Assembly: GCF_011050415.1 (NCBI RefSeq)
Contig: NZ_DRFS01000025.1
Location: forward strand, 1-64,000
Source of the DNA: Halomonas sp.
GTDB taxonomy: Bacteria > Pseudomonadota > Gammaproteobacteria > Pseudomonadales > Halomonadaceae
DNA: 64,000 nucleotides
Direction: 5' to 3'
The notes under the pieces were generated by a model that searched no databases, was not told where the DNA came from, and saw nothing but the letters and a program-made list of their open reading frames with translations. Of this stretch, positions 28,451 to 39,035 are shown one piece after another (the first letter of the stretch is position 1; every line of letters starts with the position of its first letter). Position numbers and translations under genes: made by a program.

Positions 28451-29356
28451 ATGGATTTAAATAACGCCAACCTGAACGCGCTGTTCAAGGCCTACAAGGC
28501 CAACTTCCAGCAGGGCTTCAACTCTGTCGGCGATGCGGGCAGCGTGCATGAACAGTTCTGCACCATTGTCACCAGTACCACAGCCGTGGAAGTGTACCCA
28601 TGGCTGAAAGCCTTGCCGCGTATGCGTGAATGGCTCGGCGACCGTGTTATTCACGGCCTGGAAGGTGCGGACTTCTCTATCAAGAACCGCAAGTTCGAGC
28701 TAACCGCAGGCGTACCCCGCGACAGCATTGAAGACGACACCTACGGCCTGTATGCACCGGTGTACCAGGAGTTTGGCCGTTCCAGCCGTGAGCACCCCAA
28801 CGAAATCGCTGTTGAGGTGTTAGCCGCTAACCCCATCTGCTACGACGGCAAGCGCCTGTTTGCCAATGACCACCCGGTGTTAGATGCCAAGAACAAGGAA
28901 ATCGGCGTTTCCAACGACATGGGCGGCAATGGCGCTGCCTGGTATGTCATGGATCTCACCCGCGCCATCAAGCCGATGGTCTTCCAGAAGCGCCGTGACT
29001 ATGACTTCCGCGCCCTGACCAACCTGGATGACTCTCAAGTCTTCATGACCGACAACTTCATCATGGGCGTGGATGCCCGTGTGAATGCCGGTGCAGGCCT
29101 ATGGCAACTGGTCGTTCGTTCTAACCAACCCTTCAACGCAGCGAACTATGAGCTAGCTCGCAAGAAGCTCCAGGAGCTGAAAGGCGACCATGACCGCCCA
29201 TTGGCGTTGCGCCACAGCCACACGATGGTACCCAGCAATATGGAAGGCCCGGCACGGCGTGTGCTCACCAACGCCATGAACGAAGCGGGCGCGACCAACG
29301 AATGGGCCAACACCTCACAGCTCATTATGAACCCTTGGCTGCCTAGCGCTGCGTAA
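28451..29356 (+). CDS. Mu-like major head (capsid) protein
   Basis: LNALFKAYKANFQQGFNSV...LPRMREWLGDRVIHGLEGADFSIKNRKFELTAGVPRDSIEDDTYGLYAP. Confidence 0.95.
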   Translation: MDLNNANLNALFKAYKANFQQGFNSVGDAGSVHEQFCTIVTSTTAVEVYPWLKALPRMREWLGDRVIHGLEGADFSIKNRKFELTAGVPRDSIEDDTYGLYAPVYQEFGRSSREHPNEIAVEVLAANPICYDGKRLFANDHPVLDAKNKEIGVSNDMGGNGAAWYVMDLTRAIKPMVFQKRRDYDFRALTNLDDSQVFMTDNFIMGVDARVNAGAGLWQLVVRSNQPFNAANYELARKKLQELKGDHDRPLALRHSHTMVPSNMEGPARRVLTNAMNEAGATNEWANTSQLIMNPWLPSAA

Positions 29357-29380
29357 GGCTGACTAACGGAGGCTTAACCC

Positions 29381-29791
29381 ATGCCCTACTGCACGCAAGC
29401 CGACCTAGTCGAACGTTTTGGCGAAGCCGAGCTGCTCGCGATCGCCCGCGATGAAACGGGCACGGCTATCGATACCGCTGTTGTCGAGCGCGCATGCGAC
29501 GACGCCAGCGGCGAGATCGACGGCTATGTGAGTGCAGCGGGCTACCCCGTGCCGCTGTCGCCGGTGCCACGCATCGTGATTGCCAATGCGTGTGATATCG
29601 CCCGGTACCGGCTCTACGACGAACACGCCAGCGACCAGGTGCAAAAGCGCTATGACGACGCGGTGAAGTTCCTGCGCTCAGTCTCGCGTGGTGAGGTCAA
29701 GTTGGGTATCTCAACCGGCCCTGCCTCCAGCAGCGCGGGCAGCGTGCAAATGAACTCAGGCCGCCGTGTGTTTTCTGGCGGCGGTTACTAA
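29381..29791 (+). CDS. DUF1320-family head-tail connector protein
   Basis: MPYCTQADLVERFGEAELLAIARDETG...ASGEIDGYVSAAGYPVPL. Confidence 0.9.
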   Translation: MPYCTQADLVERFGEAELLAIARDETGTAIDTAVVERACDDASGEIDGYVSAAGYPVPLSPVPRIVIANACDIARYRLYDEHASDQVQKRYDDAVKFLRSVSRGEVKLGISTGPASSSAGSVQMNSGRRVFSGGGY

Positions 29792-29802
29792 AGGAGATGG
29801 CC

Positions 29803-30081
29803 ATGAGTGCCAAACCAACCACTAAAGCAGCCACGGCTGAGAAGAAAACGCCGCCAGCACCCCGCAAAGACGTACAGGTGCGGGTGAAAACGAAAGCCAC
29901 CGGTGCCAAGCGCACTAACAGCGGCACGATTTTCACCAACGAATGGAAGTACCTGACCCTGGACGATAAAGGCAGCGCCTACAAGGCGATCAAAGCCGAT
30001 ACCGCTCTGGTGATGGAGCATGCGCCACCGCCTGTGAAGGTTGTGGCCACTGAAGAGCCAACAGGCAAAGAGGCTAAGTAA
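29803..30081 (+). CDS. HI1506-like small phage protein
   Basis: Basic Ala/Lys-rich N-terminus; position after DUF1320. Confidence 0.55.
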   Translation: MSAKPTTKAATAEKKTPPAPRKDVQVRVKTKATGAKRTNSGTIFTNEWKYLTLDDKGSAYKAIKADTALVMEHAPPPVKVVATEEPTGKEAK

Positions 30082-30515
30082 TGCTGTCGCTCACGCCGTG
30101 GTTGGAACGCTTAAACGCCTTGGGCGGCCCAGTGGTGCAGCTAGCCGCCGATGTGGAAGCCGCCAAGAGCAACTCGCAGCTACCCAACATGATGCTGGTA
30201 TTAGGTCGTGAAACCGTCAGCCACGGCGCAATGAGCAACCAGGCGCGGCATCGCGTGAAAACCGAGGTGTTGTTGGTCACGGGTATTCGTCGCCGTAACC
30301 AACCGCTAGGCCCAGTGGCCACAGCGGGTGACGACGAACTGACACGGCTGCGCGAGCCTGCCCTCACTGCATTGATTAATTGGATGCCGCCCGGTTGCGA
30401 CATCGCCGTGAAATGGCAACGCGGCCAGCTAATGGCCCTACAAAGTCACGCCCTTTTCTGGGCCGATGTGCTAACCGCCGAATACTGGTGGCCACTTAAG
30501 GAGAATTCCCCGTGA
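30081..30515 (+). CDS. Tail terminator-like protein
   Basis: Size and position; GHD...ADVLTAEYWW. Confidence 0.6.
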   Translation: MLSLTPWLERLNALGGPVVQLAADVEAAKSNSQLPNMMLVLGRETVSHGAMSNQARHRVKTEVLLVTGIRRRNQPLGPVATAGDDELTRLREPALTALINWMPPGCDIAVKWQRGQLMALQSHALFWADVLTAEYWWPLKENSP

Positions 30516-31471
30516 GTATGAAAACGAACCGCCGGGCGATGCGATTCGCTCTGGAATCCGAATACAACGATGGCACCACTACGCCGGAATCGGCAACGGA
30601 TGGCATCTTGATGCGCGAGATTACCGTCACGCCGTTATCGGGCGGCAACATCGCGCGTAATTTTGTGCGCCCTTACTACGGCAACTCGCCACAGGCACCA
30701 GGTGAGAAGCATGTGGAAGCTGTTTTTGAGTTGGAATGGAACACCAGCGGTAAGCTGGGCACGCCGCCACCTTGGGGCAAGTTACTGCGCGCCTGTGGCT
30801 GGAGTGAAGTGATTGAGGAAGGCGAGCGCGTGATCTATTCGCCGGTATCAGAAGACGAAGACAGCGGCGTGTTCTTCTGCAATGTAGACGGCAACTTGCA
30901 TAAAGGGCGTGGTGCGCGGGGAACCCCGGCCATTACCGTCAACGCTGAAAACATGCCGGTGATCCGCTTCACCTACCGCGCATTGATCAGCCCAGTGACG
31001 CAAGAGGAATTGCCCAACGTCGTACTTAGTCAGTGGCGTGCCGCGTTGGCCGTTAACTCCCTCAATACCGAGCCACTTGAATTTATGGGTGCCACTGTAC
31101 CCTTCGACCAGTTCTCACTCGATATGTCGGGCCAAGTGGTTCACAACAAAATTGTTGGTTCCAACGATATCGAGATCACTGGCCGCACCCCTTCGGGCCA
31201 ACTGCGGATCGAAGATCCGGGTGTCGGTACGGTGAATTACTTCCAGATGTCACAAAACGCCGCTACCGGCGCGCTCAAGCTTGTTCATGGCAAAACGCCA
31301 CAAGAGCGCATCGAGCTCAGCATGCGGAAAGTCGGCATCGAATCACCGACCTACTCGGATCAAGACGGTATCCAGATGCTGAGCATCAACTACAGCCCGG
31401 AGCCCGTCGACGGCAATGACGAAGTATTGATCGTTGTGGGTAACCCCATTCCCGAAGAAGAAGCCCCTTAA
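30512..31471 (+). CDS. Phage tail tube protein
   Basis: MKTNRRAMRFALESEYNDGTTTPESATDGILMREITVTPLSGGNIARNFVRPYYGNSPQAPGEKHVEAVFELEW. Confidence 0.8.
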   Translation: MSMKTNRRAMRFALESEYNDGTTTPESATDGILMREITVTPLSGGNIARNFVRPYYGNSPQAPGEKHVEAVFELEWNTSGKLGTPPPWGKLLRACGWSEVIEEGERVIYSPVSEDEDSGVFFCNVDGNLHKGRGARGTPAITVNAENMPVIRFTYRALISPVTQEELPNVVLSQWRAALAVNSLNTEPLEFMGATVPFDQFSLDMSGQVVHNKIVGSNDIEITGRTPSGQLRIEDPGVGTVNYFQMSQNAATGALKLVHGKTPQERIELSMRKVGIESPTYSDQDGIQMLSINYSPEPVDGNDEVLIVVGNPIPEEEAP

Positions 31472-31533
31472 CCGTTGCATATGTGGCGGTTAACCAGCCT
31501 TTAACGACCCGTTTTTAACCAGGAGAAACACCC

Positions 31534-31857
31534 GTGTTCAAGCTCAACACTAACCGCACCTACCCGTATCCCGTTGCCCTCACCGTTTACGACGAAGCGG
31601 GCAAAGAACACACCGGCAAGTTCACTGCCACGTTCAAGGCAATGCCGCAAGACCAGCTTCGCAATATGCCTGCTGACACGCTGCTGCTTGATCAGGTGCT
31701 TATGGGTGCCCAAGGCATTGAAGTACCCGGCGAAGGTGGCAAGCCACTGGAAGGCGAAGAGTTGTTGCATGCCCTGAAAAACGACCCTGCCGCTAGCACC
31801 GCGCTGATCACCGCCTACCAGGAGTCAGTTTCAAAAAAGAACCGTGGGCGAATCTAG
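31534..31857 (+). CDS. Tail assembly chaperone, short (G-like) product
   Basis: Located between tail tube and tape measure; ends in AAAAAAG slippery region. Confidence 0.8.
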   Translation: MFKLNTNRTYPYPVALTVYDEAGKEHTGKFTATFKAMPQDQLRNMPADTLLLDQVLMGAQGIEVPGEGGKPLEGEELLHALKNDPAASTALITAYQESVSKKNRGRI

Positions 31858-32228
31858 TCGACGCTGGCAAGGCCTGGGCTGAGGCCGAAAAGGCAAAGGC
31901 CCAACCCAACTTGGTCAAGGATGACCTTTCTGCCCTTGGCATTACGTTGGCGGGGGAACTGGCCGAAGAGGCAGAGGAAGAAGCAGCCGCACCGGATCTC
32001 TTCGACGTACTGCCGGAGAACTGGGAGGCCGTTCAGACCTTCCAACGCTGCTCCCGCCAGTGGGTATTCAAAGGCATGGAAGGCCAACGCGAGGCACTAG
32101 ATGTAAAGGCCATCATCAGCGTAATCAGCCTTTATCAGTTGCCCCCGGCAGAACAACTTGAGCGGCTGGATCAGGTGCAGCTCATCGAGTACGGCGCGCT
32201 CAGCGTTATGAACAAACCCCGCCATTAA
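31534..32228 (+). CDS. Tail assembly chaperone, -1 frameshift (GT-like) product: 31534-31839 joined to 31839-32228
   Basis: Slippery A_AAA_AAG at 31833-31839 in frame; downstream ORF is in the -1 frame and reads SKK|EPWANLVDAGKAWAEAEKAKAQPNLVKDDLSALGI. Confidence 0.8.
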
Positions 32229-32245
32229 CGTTAGAAGGCCCGACT

Positions 32246-35200
32246 GTGAACAACAATCTAACGCTAAGCGTTACCCTTACTGGCGATGGACGCCAGCTTT
32301 CGGGCACCTTAAAGGATGCCCAGGGTGATGTGCGTGATTTTACGGTCACCACAGAGCGGGAAAGCCGCAAGGCCGAAGAGGCGCTAACGGCACCAGGCCG
32401 TAGCGCAACGACTGTCTCCGAACACCTACGTGAAACCCAGCGCGAAGCCCGTGCGTTTGGTACCGAAGCTGCACGCGGCGGCAGCGAAGCCAATCAGGCT
32501 TTAGCCCAAACAGGGCAGCAAGCCCAAACCACCACCGGCCATTTAAACTCGCTACGCAGAATGGCGGGTTTAGCGTTTGGTGCGTTTTCTGTTCGCCAAG
32601 TCGTCGGTATGACCGATGGCTGGTCAGACATGCAATCGGTGGTCGGTGCCGCCATCGGCGATATGAGTGAGGCTGGCGACATGATGCGCCGTATCACAGA
32701 TATCGCTAACGCATCGTATGCGCCACTGGAGCTGACGGCACGCACCTACGCCAGTAACGTATCTGCATTGAGGGATCTGGGGCGAACCGCCGATGAAGCG
32801 GCGGACTACACTGAATCGCTCAATCATATGCTGGTGTTGACCGCTACACGGGGGCAGCAAGCGGAGTCTGTACAAAATGCCCTGTCTCGCGCAATGGCCG
32901 TTGGAACACTTCAAGCCGATGGACTCCAGACGGTGCTGGCGAATGGGGGTGAAGTTGCCCAGGCGTTGGCGAATCAGCTGGGCGTGACAGTTAGCCAACT
33001 GCGTGGGCTGGCATCAGAGGGGAAGATTACCGGCGATGTGATTGCTAGCGCACTGATCGGATCGTTGGATGACGTGCGCGACCGCGCCGGAGAGATGCCC
33101 GCGACCATCGAAGACGGTTTTGTGCGCATGGGTACCTCCGCCCGCCGCTTGGTCGGCGAGCTAGACCAGGCAATGGGTACATCGGAGGGTGTCGCAGGCA
33201 TCATAATCAATGCGGCAGACATGATGACCGCATCGATTGATCCGCTGCTTAATAACATCGACAACATCCAGTTCGCTGCTACCGCAGTGGCCGTGGTGCT
33301 GGCTGGCCGTTACGTGGGTGCCATTGCTACCAGCCAGGCGGCGTTGGCTGCCAAAACGGCTGTTGTGGCCACCACCACTGGCGCTATCAATCTGCTCACC
33401 GGTGCCACTACCCGGCAAGCCGCAGCGGCGACGGCCATGGCGGGCGCTACTCGTGTGGCCACTGGTGCGCTTGCGCTAGTCGGTGGCCCTGCAGGTGCTG
33501 CGGTAATTGCTGCCGGAGCGATCTATTACTTCCGTGAAGAACTGGGGCTGGTCGATGTAGTAGCTCAGAACACCACTAATGCCTTGGAAGAAAATACAGC
33601 CGCTATACGCAGTGGTACGACGGCGGCTTTAGATGCGTCATACGACAATCTCATCAATGCGTTAGAAGCTGTTTCCCTGCAAGCGCAGGATGCAATGGCT
33701 CAAATGGTCGAGCTTGAGACTCGCCAGGCGTTCTATGAAAACTCGCATAAAGGAATGGCTGATAGCGTCACTGGCGCGATTGACCAGCAGGCGCAATCCC
33801 TAGCCGGTTTGTGGGAAGAGCAAGTCAGGATTCAAACCGCTATTCGTGAAAACCGCGCTGAGCGAGAGAACGCAACTACTGCAGATCGTGCCGGTGCAAT
33901 AGCGCTTGATGACATCACGGTTTCCGCTGCGAAATCTACCCAAACTACCAAAGCAGCGACCCAAGCCGCACGTGAAGCAGCCGCTGCTGCACTAGCCCTC
34001 ACCAAAGCCACCGAAGCCCAGGCGGCAGCCATTGAGGCGTTACGCAACCGCATGCGCCCTGGCCGCGCCGAAGTGGTTCAACTGGCCCAAGATCAAAACA
34101 CCCTAAACCTAGCCTTCGCCATGGGGCGTATCGGCGTTAGTGAATATCTGCAATTGATGGGCGCGTTACAGCAGGCGCACATGGACACCGGCGAGACAGC
34201 AAAAGAAGCTGCCGATCAAATCAGCGTTAACGTTTCCACCTGGGCTACCGTCTCTGAAAACGCCATTCGCCGTGTAGACGATGCCGGTGTTGACCTTTGG
34301 TTGGGCTTTATCGATGGCAGCCGCAGCGCGCTGGATACCGTCAAACGTGGCTTCCAGCAGACCCTAGCCGAAATCGCCCACATGCTGACCACTCAGCGCT
34401 TAACCGTGGCGGTTGCAGGATCGCTCGGTTTTGCCGCTGGCGGTGTGGGTGGTGCTGATTCTAGCAGCGGCTTTGGCATAAACCCTGGCAGCATAGGCAA
34501 TATGTGGAACGCCGTGCAAGGCGGCTTCAATGGCATTCAGTGGGGCGGTGCGGGTGGCGCGCAGGCCTACGGCGGCGGTTGGGCTAACGCTGCTACAAGC
34601 GGCACAGGTGCCACGGGCTACCTGGGCGGCAGCCTGCAGAACTTCAGCGGCATGCAGGGCTTGGCTGGCTTAGGTGCGGGCTTCGCGGGTAACTACCTGG
34701 GTGGCCAACTGTTTGGCCAGGGCAGCCAATCCAACACACTTGGAGCCGTTGGCGGCTTGGCTGGCACGTACCTCGGCGGCCCCATCGGCGCGCTGCTGGG
34801 GTCTGGCTTGGGCTCTGCCTTGGGTGGCCTTTTCGGTGGCCGCAAGTGGAATGAAACCGGCTCAGGCGTGAACTTGGGCGTGTCGGGTGGTGATGTCACA
34901 GGCAACCAGTTTAGCGAGCAGCACAGCAAAGGCGGCTTGTTCCGCAGCTCCCGTCGCCGCACCCAAACCAGCGCGCTGGATGGCGAGTTTTCAGGCGCTT
35001 TACAAGAAGTCTACGACGCTACCGAGCAGTCGCTTGCCGCCACTATCGAAGTGCTGGGCTTTCAGTCATCCGCGCTGGCTGGCTTCACTACCGGCCTAAC
35101 GCGGATCGATACCAAAGGCCTGAGTGCTGAAGACGCTGAGGCGAAGATCCAAGAGTGGTTGAGCAACACGCTTAACGCGCTGGCTATTCACTCTGTCGGT

Positions 35201-37600
35201 GACGTTAGCCAGTATGCCCTCGGCGGTGAAACCACCATCGAAACCGTCGAGCGTCTGGCCGTCGCCCTGGGCACACTCAACCCGATCTTAGAGCAGCTGC
35301 ACGGCTCTACCCTGGCAGCCTCAATGGCCGGTGGCAGTGCCGCCAGCCACCTGGCAGACCTTGACGGAGGCATCGACGCCTTCAGCGCCCGTGCCGACTT
35401 CTATTACCAAAACGTACTCACCGAAACCGAGCGCCAAGAGCGTGCCATGGCGGCAGCGGCTCAAGCGATTGGCGCGTTTACGGCCCGCACGGGCCAAGTG
35501 ATCAACAGCACTGATGCCCTGCGGGATCTTGTCGATAGCATCGACCTCACCACGGCTTCCGGGCGTGAGCTGTACAGCGAAGCGATGAACCTGGCACCTG
35601 CCCTGGTCGAGATCGAACGAGGCCTAGAACGTGTTGGCCAACGCTTTGACCAGATGCTTCAAGAGGCTGAATCCGCGCTGGCCACCGCCGAACAGCAAGC
35701 CCGCCGCGCCTGGCAGACGTTTGATCAACAGCAGTTTGGTATGCAGTTAGAGCTGCTCAGCCTGATGGGTGATTCTGAAGGTGCGCTAGCCCTTGAGCGT
35801 GAGCGCGAACTTGCAACGATCGATGATTCCCTACGCCCCATGCGTGAACGCATTTGGGCGATGCAGGATGAAGTGACGGTTCAGCAAAACGCTACCACAG
35901 CGGCCCGCAACTACCAGCGGGAGTTATCCCGCGTGCGCGACCAGCTCAACCAACAGCTAGCCAATATCGGCAACTGGCTGGATCAGCAGCAAGCCAATAG
36001 CGGTTCACCGGAGATGAACCTGGCCACAGCGCAAGAGCAGCTCGCCCGCCAGTTAGTGCTTGCAGAAAACGGCGACCGCAACGCGCTTCAGAACATTACT
36101 CAGTATGCACAGCAGGTGCTCGACGCCAACCGCGATTACAACGCCAGTTCCCTCGCTGGCCAGCGCATCCAGCAGGATGTTTATGATGCTATTCGAGCGC
36201 TGCCAGAGTCGATCACGGCTGAGGAGTTCCTGGCTGGCGAGATCCGCGACGCCCTTCAATCGGTCGTCATCTCAGCCATGCCCACCGATGAACGCCTGGC
36301 GTTTGAGTTAAGCCGCGAGCTAACCCGGCTAGACACCAACCAGCTCACCGTTTCACAGGTCAGAGCCGCGCTATCACCGATCGCCAGCGACGCGGAAATC
36401 AGCCGCCTGATCCGCCAGGTCGATGCCAACGGCGATGGCATCATTACCAAGCAAGAGCTAGCCAACCTGCGCCTGACCGGCCTTGCAGGCGGTATCGGCT
36501 CTACGCTGAAGCCCATGTTCGATTCGCTAGACGCGAACCTCGACGGCTTGATCGACTGGAACGAGTTTTATGGCGCATTCCAGGGCCTCGCCTCAGACGA
36601 TGAGTTAAAGCGAATTTTCCGGCAGCTCGATAAGGATGGCTCCGGCACGATCTCGCGCCTGGAAGCACTGAACCGTACCAGCCAAGGCACCGAACTAAAT
36701 ACCGACAGCCTGGAAAAACAGGCGCGCGACCAGCTAAGTGAGCTAAACGGATTAGTCAGTGAAATGGCACGTTCCACCGACCAGTTTGTAGGCTTGAACT
36801 CCACCATGGTCAGCCTGCGCGACTCTATTAATGCTTTAGGGGTGGCTCAGGCCGATATCGTGCGCATCGAAAAAGAGCGTGCAGCAGCTGAAAAAGCCGC
36901 TCGGCAAAGAATTGAAACTGAGCGTGCCATTAGCGGTTTTGAATCCGCTGCTGCAAACGCAGAGCGGCAGTCAGGTGCTTTAGCTGCTCGCTTAGATCCA
37001 CGTGATGCTGGGAATATCACACGCCTAATTGATAACCGCATGAGCGATGGGGTGTTTTCAAACGCCGAGTGGCAAGAAATGATAAGCCATCTCAACAAAG
37101 TGTTTGGTCGTGATTCCTTAGAATATCTCTATGGGCGCGAATATGCCGCCATGTATCGCAACCAAACTCGTGCTAATGAAGAGCGTGCCAAGCTTTCCCG
37201 ATTTGCCAACGGCGGCATCTTTGAATCGGGCCGAGTCATTGACACCTCAACACGCTTCAATATCGGTGAAATGGGGGAAGCCGGGCCTGAAATGATCCTG
37301 CCTGTAGAGCGTATGAGCAACGGCAAATACGGGATGCAGGCGCGGCTAGGCTTTGACCTGCCGAGCTTTCCCCTGCTAGGCAATAATGACGTGCTTGAAA
37401 CCCTGCGCGACCTAAAGCGGGAAGTCGCCGAGCTACGCCGCGATAACGCCCAGCTACAGCGTGAAAGCAATAAACACCTGGCAGCAGCAAATAACCAACG
37501 CGGCGCAGCGGCCACGGGCCAGATCGGTGCTATCGAGCGCGGCAACAAAATGCTGAAAAAGCTGGAAGATGACAAGCGACTTGAGGCGGCGAAACGATGA
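32246..37600 (+). CDS. Phage tail tape measure protein with three EF-hand-like loops
   Basis: 1784 aa; LASEGKITGDVIASALIGSLDDVRDRA TMP-N motif; IGEMGEAGPEMILPVERMSNGKYG C-terminal motif; DANGDGIITKQE, DANLDGLIDWNE, DKDGSGTISRLE. Confidence 0.95.
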   Translation: MNNNLTLSVTLTGDGRQLSGTLKDAQGDVRDFTVTTERESRKAEEALTAPGRSATTVSEHLRETQREARAFGTEAARGGSEANQALAQTGQQAQTTTGHLNSLRRMAGLAFGAFSVRQVVGMTDGWSDMQSVVGAAIGDMSEAGDMMRRITDIANASYAPLELTARTYASNVSALRDLGRTADEAADYTESLNHMLVLTATRGQQAESVQNALSRAMAVGTLQADGLQTVLANGGEVAQALANQLGVTVSQLRGLASEGKITGDVIASALIGSLDDVRDRAGEMPATIEDGFVRMGTSARRLVGELDQAMGTSEGVAGIIINAADMMTASIDPLLNNIDNIQFAATAVAVVLAGRYVGAIATSQAALAAKTAVVATTTGAINLLTGATTRQAAAATAMAGATRVATGALALVGGPAGAAVIAAGAIYYFREELGLVDVVAQNTTNALEENTAAIRSGTTAALDASYDNLINALEAVSLQAQDAMAQMVELETRQAFYENSHKGMADSVTGAIDQQAQSLAGLWEEQVRIQTAIRENRAERENATTADRAGAIALDDITVSAAKSTQTTKAATQAAREAAAAALALTKATEAQAAAIEALRNRMRPGRAEVVQLAQDQNTLNLAFAMGRIGVSEYLQLMGALQQAHMDTGETAKEAADQISVNVSTWATVSENAIRRVDDAGVDLWLGFIDGSRSALDTVKRGFQQTLAEIAHMLTTQRLTVAVAGSLGFAAGGVGGADSSSGFGINPGSIGNMWNAVQGGFNGIQWGGAGGAQAYGGGWANAATSGTGATGYLGGSLQNFSGMQGLAGLGAGFAGNYLGGQLFGQGSQSNTLGAVGGLAGTYLGGPIGALLGSGLGSALGGLFGGRKWNETGSGVNLGVSGGDVTGNQFSEQHSKGGLFRSSRRRTQTSALDGEFSGALQEVYDATEQSLAATIEVLGFQSSALAGFTTGLTRIDTKGLSAEDAEAKIQEWLSNTLNALAIHSVGDVSQYALGGETTIETVERLAVALGTLNPILEQLHGSTLAASMAGGSAASHLADLDGGIDAFSARADFYYQNVLTETERQERAMAAAAQAIGAFTARTGQVINSTDALRDLVDSIDLTTASGRELYSEAMNLAPALVEIERGLERVGQRFDQMLQEAESALATAEQQARRAWQTFDQQQFGMQLELLSLMGDSEGALALERERELATIDDSLRPMRERIWAMQDEVTVQQNATTAARNYQRELSRVRDQLNQQLANIGNWLDQQQANSGSPEMNLATAQEQLARQLVLAENGDRNALQNITQYAQQVLDANRDYNASSLAGQRIQQDVYDAIRALPESITAEEFLAGEIRDALQSVVISAMPTDERLAFELSRELTRLDTNQLTVSQVRAALSPIASDAEISRLIRQVDANGDGIITKQELANLRLTGLAGGIGSTLKPMFDSLDANLDGLIDWNEFYGAFQGLASDDELKRIFRQLDKDGSGTISRLEALNRTSQGTELNTDSLEKQARDQLSELNGLVSEMARSTDQFVGLNSTMVSLRDSINALGVAQADIVRIEKERAAAEKAARQRIETERAISGFESAAANAERQSGALAARLDPRDAGNITRLIDNRMSDGVFSNAEWQEMISHLNKVFGRDSLEYLYGREYAAMYRNQTRANEERAKLSRFANGGIFESGRVIDTSTRFNIGEMGEAGPEMILPVERMSNGKYGMQARLGFDLPSFPLLGNNDVLETLRDLKREVAELRRDNAQLQRESNKHLAAANNQRGAAATGQIGAIERGNKMLKKLEDDKRLEAAKR

Positions 37601-39030
37601 CCTGGACGCTCACACTGCAAGCCCGCGATGAAGAGAACCAGCCCCAAACGCTTCGCTTTAGCCTGGGCCGTTATCTGGATGCAGAAGACAACTTCTATGA
37701 TCCTCGTATCCAGCAGCCAGGGCTTTATGAGGCGGGCCTCTACGCGGGGCAACTGCTACAGCAAAGCCGTAGCGGCTATGGCGAGACGACGCTGATCAAC
37801 ACTGATGGCGGGCTGGATTACCTCGCTGACTACGCCGTCGATGGCCGTGAAATGATTCTGGCCTTTAACGGCGTCCCGCAAGTGGTGGGCACAGTGGCAC
37901 GCCTGGCGTTTTCAGATGATGAAGTGTCGGTGGTGCTTCGTGACCCATTGGAGCCGATGCGATCGCCCCACCCAATGCAGACATACACGGGGGATAACGT
38001 GCTGCCCGATGGGCTGGAAGGCACGCAGGACGATATCGCTGGCGAACCCAAGCCGCTGGTGTTCGGTGAAGTGCGTAATGCGCAGCCAGTGCAGGTCAAC
38101 ACAGCCAAACTCATCTACCAGGTGTCGTCACTGGCTGACTGCACAATTCAAGCGGTTTACGACAGAGGCGTCGCGCTCGACAACGGTGGTACTTACACCA
38201 GCCTGGCGCAACTCCAAAGCACCGCACCGGTCGAAGGCACATTTCGTGCCTATCAGGGTTATGTGCGCCTTGGCGATAACGCCACGGGCACGCTCACTGT
38301 CGATGCAGAGCAAGCCGACCCACGCGCCGGGGCCGTTGCTGAATCCCTGGCTGCTGCGCGTGGCTACACCCTGCATGAAGACGACGTGGCAAAGCTCAAC
38401 GCCTATGGCGCGGTGCGCTTCTATATCACTACCGACACCAACACGCTGGAGCTGCTCGACCGTATCGCTGAGAGCATAGGCGGATTTCTAACGGTGCAGC
38501 CTGGCCAGCAGTTGCGCTTGGGCATTTGGGAAGCGCCTGAGCCTACCTCTGAGACTATCAACGACTACTCAATCGCAACGATCAGCCGTAGCGCTACTGG
38601 GGCAGGTGAAGGTGGTTTGCCTGTGTGGCGAGTGACGCTGGAATGTGACCGCATTGAGACCGTACAGCCGGACCTACAAAGCAACGTTTCAGAAGCTAGA
38701 CGGGCACGCCTTGGTCAGCAAACCCGCCGCGTCGTCGCTACCAATGAAGCGGTGCGAACACGCCACCCGCTAGCCGGTGAAATTACGATTAACAGCGTGT
38801 TGGCCAGCTACGCCCCAAGCGAGTTAGTGGCACAACGCGTACTCACGTTATTGGGTGTGCGCCGAGACACCGTAACGGTCGAAGCAATGGAGGCACTAAT
38901 ACCCACCGTAAGCGGCAACCTAACATTGATCACACCACGCCAGGGCTACGGCAATGGCCGGGCAATGCGGGTCACGGGCTTTCGGCTCAATGCTCAAACC
39001 GACGAACTTACTCTCAACCTATGGGGCTAA
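37597..39030 (+). CDS. Tail structural protein (distal tail/hub region)
   Basis: ATGA overlap with tape measure; 477 aa; position. Confidence 0.65.
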   Translation: MTWTLTLQARDEENQPQTLRFSLGRYLDAEDNFYDPRIQQPGLYEAGLYAGQLLQQSRSGYGETTLINTDGGLDYLADYAVDGREMILAFNGVPQVVGTVARLAFSDDEVSVVLRDPLEPMRSPHPMQTYTGDNVLPDGLEGTQDDIAGEPKPLVFGEVRNAQPVQVNTAKLIYQVSSLADCTIQAVYDRGVALDNGGTYTSLAQLQSTAPVEGTFRAYQGYVRLGDNATGTLTVDAEQADPRAGAVAESLAAARGYTLHEDDVAKLNAYGAVRFYITTDTNTLELLDRIAESIGGFLTVQPGQQLRLGIWEAPEPTSETINDYSIATISRSATGAGEGGLPVWRVTLECDRIETVQPDLQSNVSEARRARLGQQTRRVVATNEAVRTRHPLAGEITINSVLASYAPSELVAQRVLTLLGVRRDTVTVEAMEALIPTVSGNLTLITPRQGYGNGRAMRVTGFRLNAQTDELTLNLWG

Positions 39031-39035
39031 CCATG

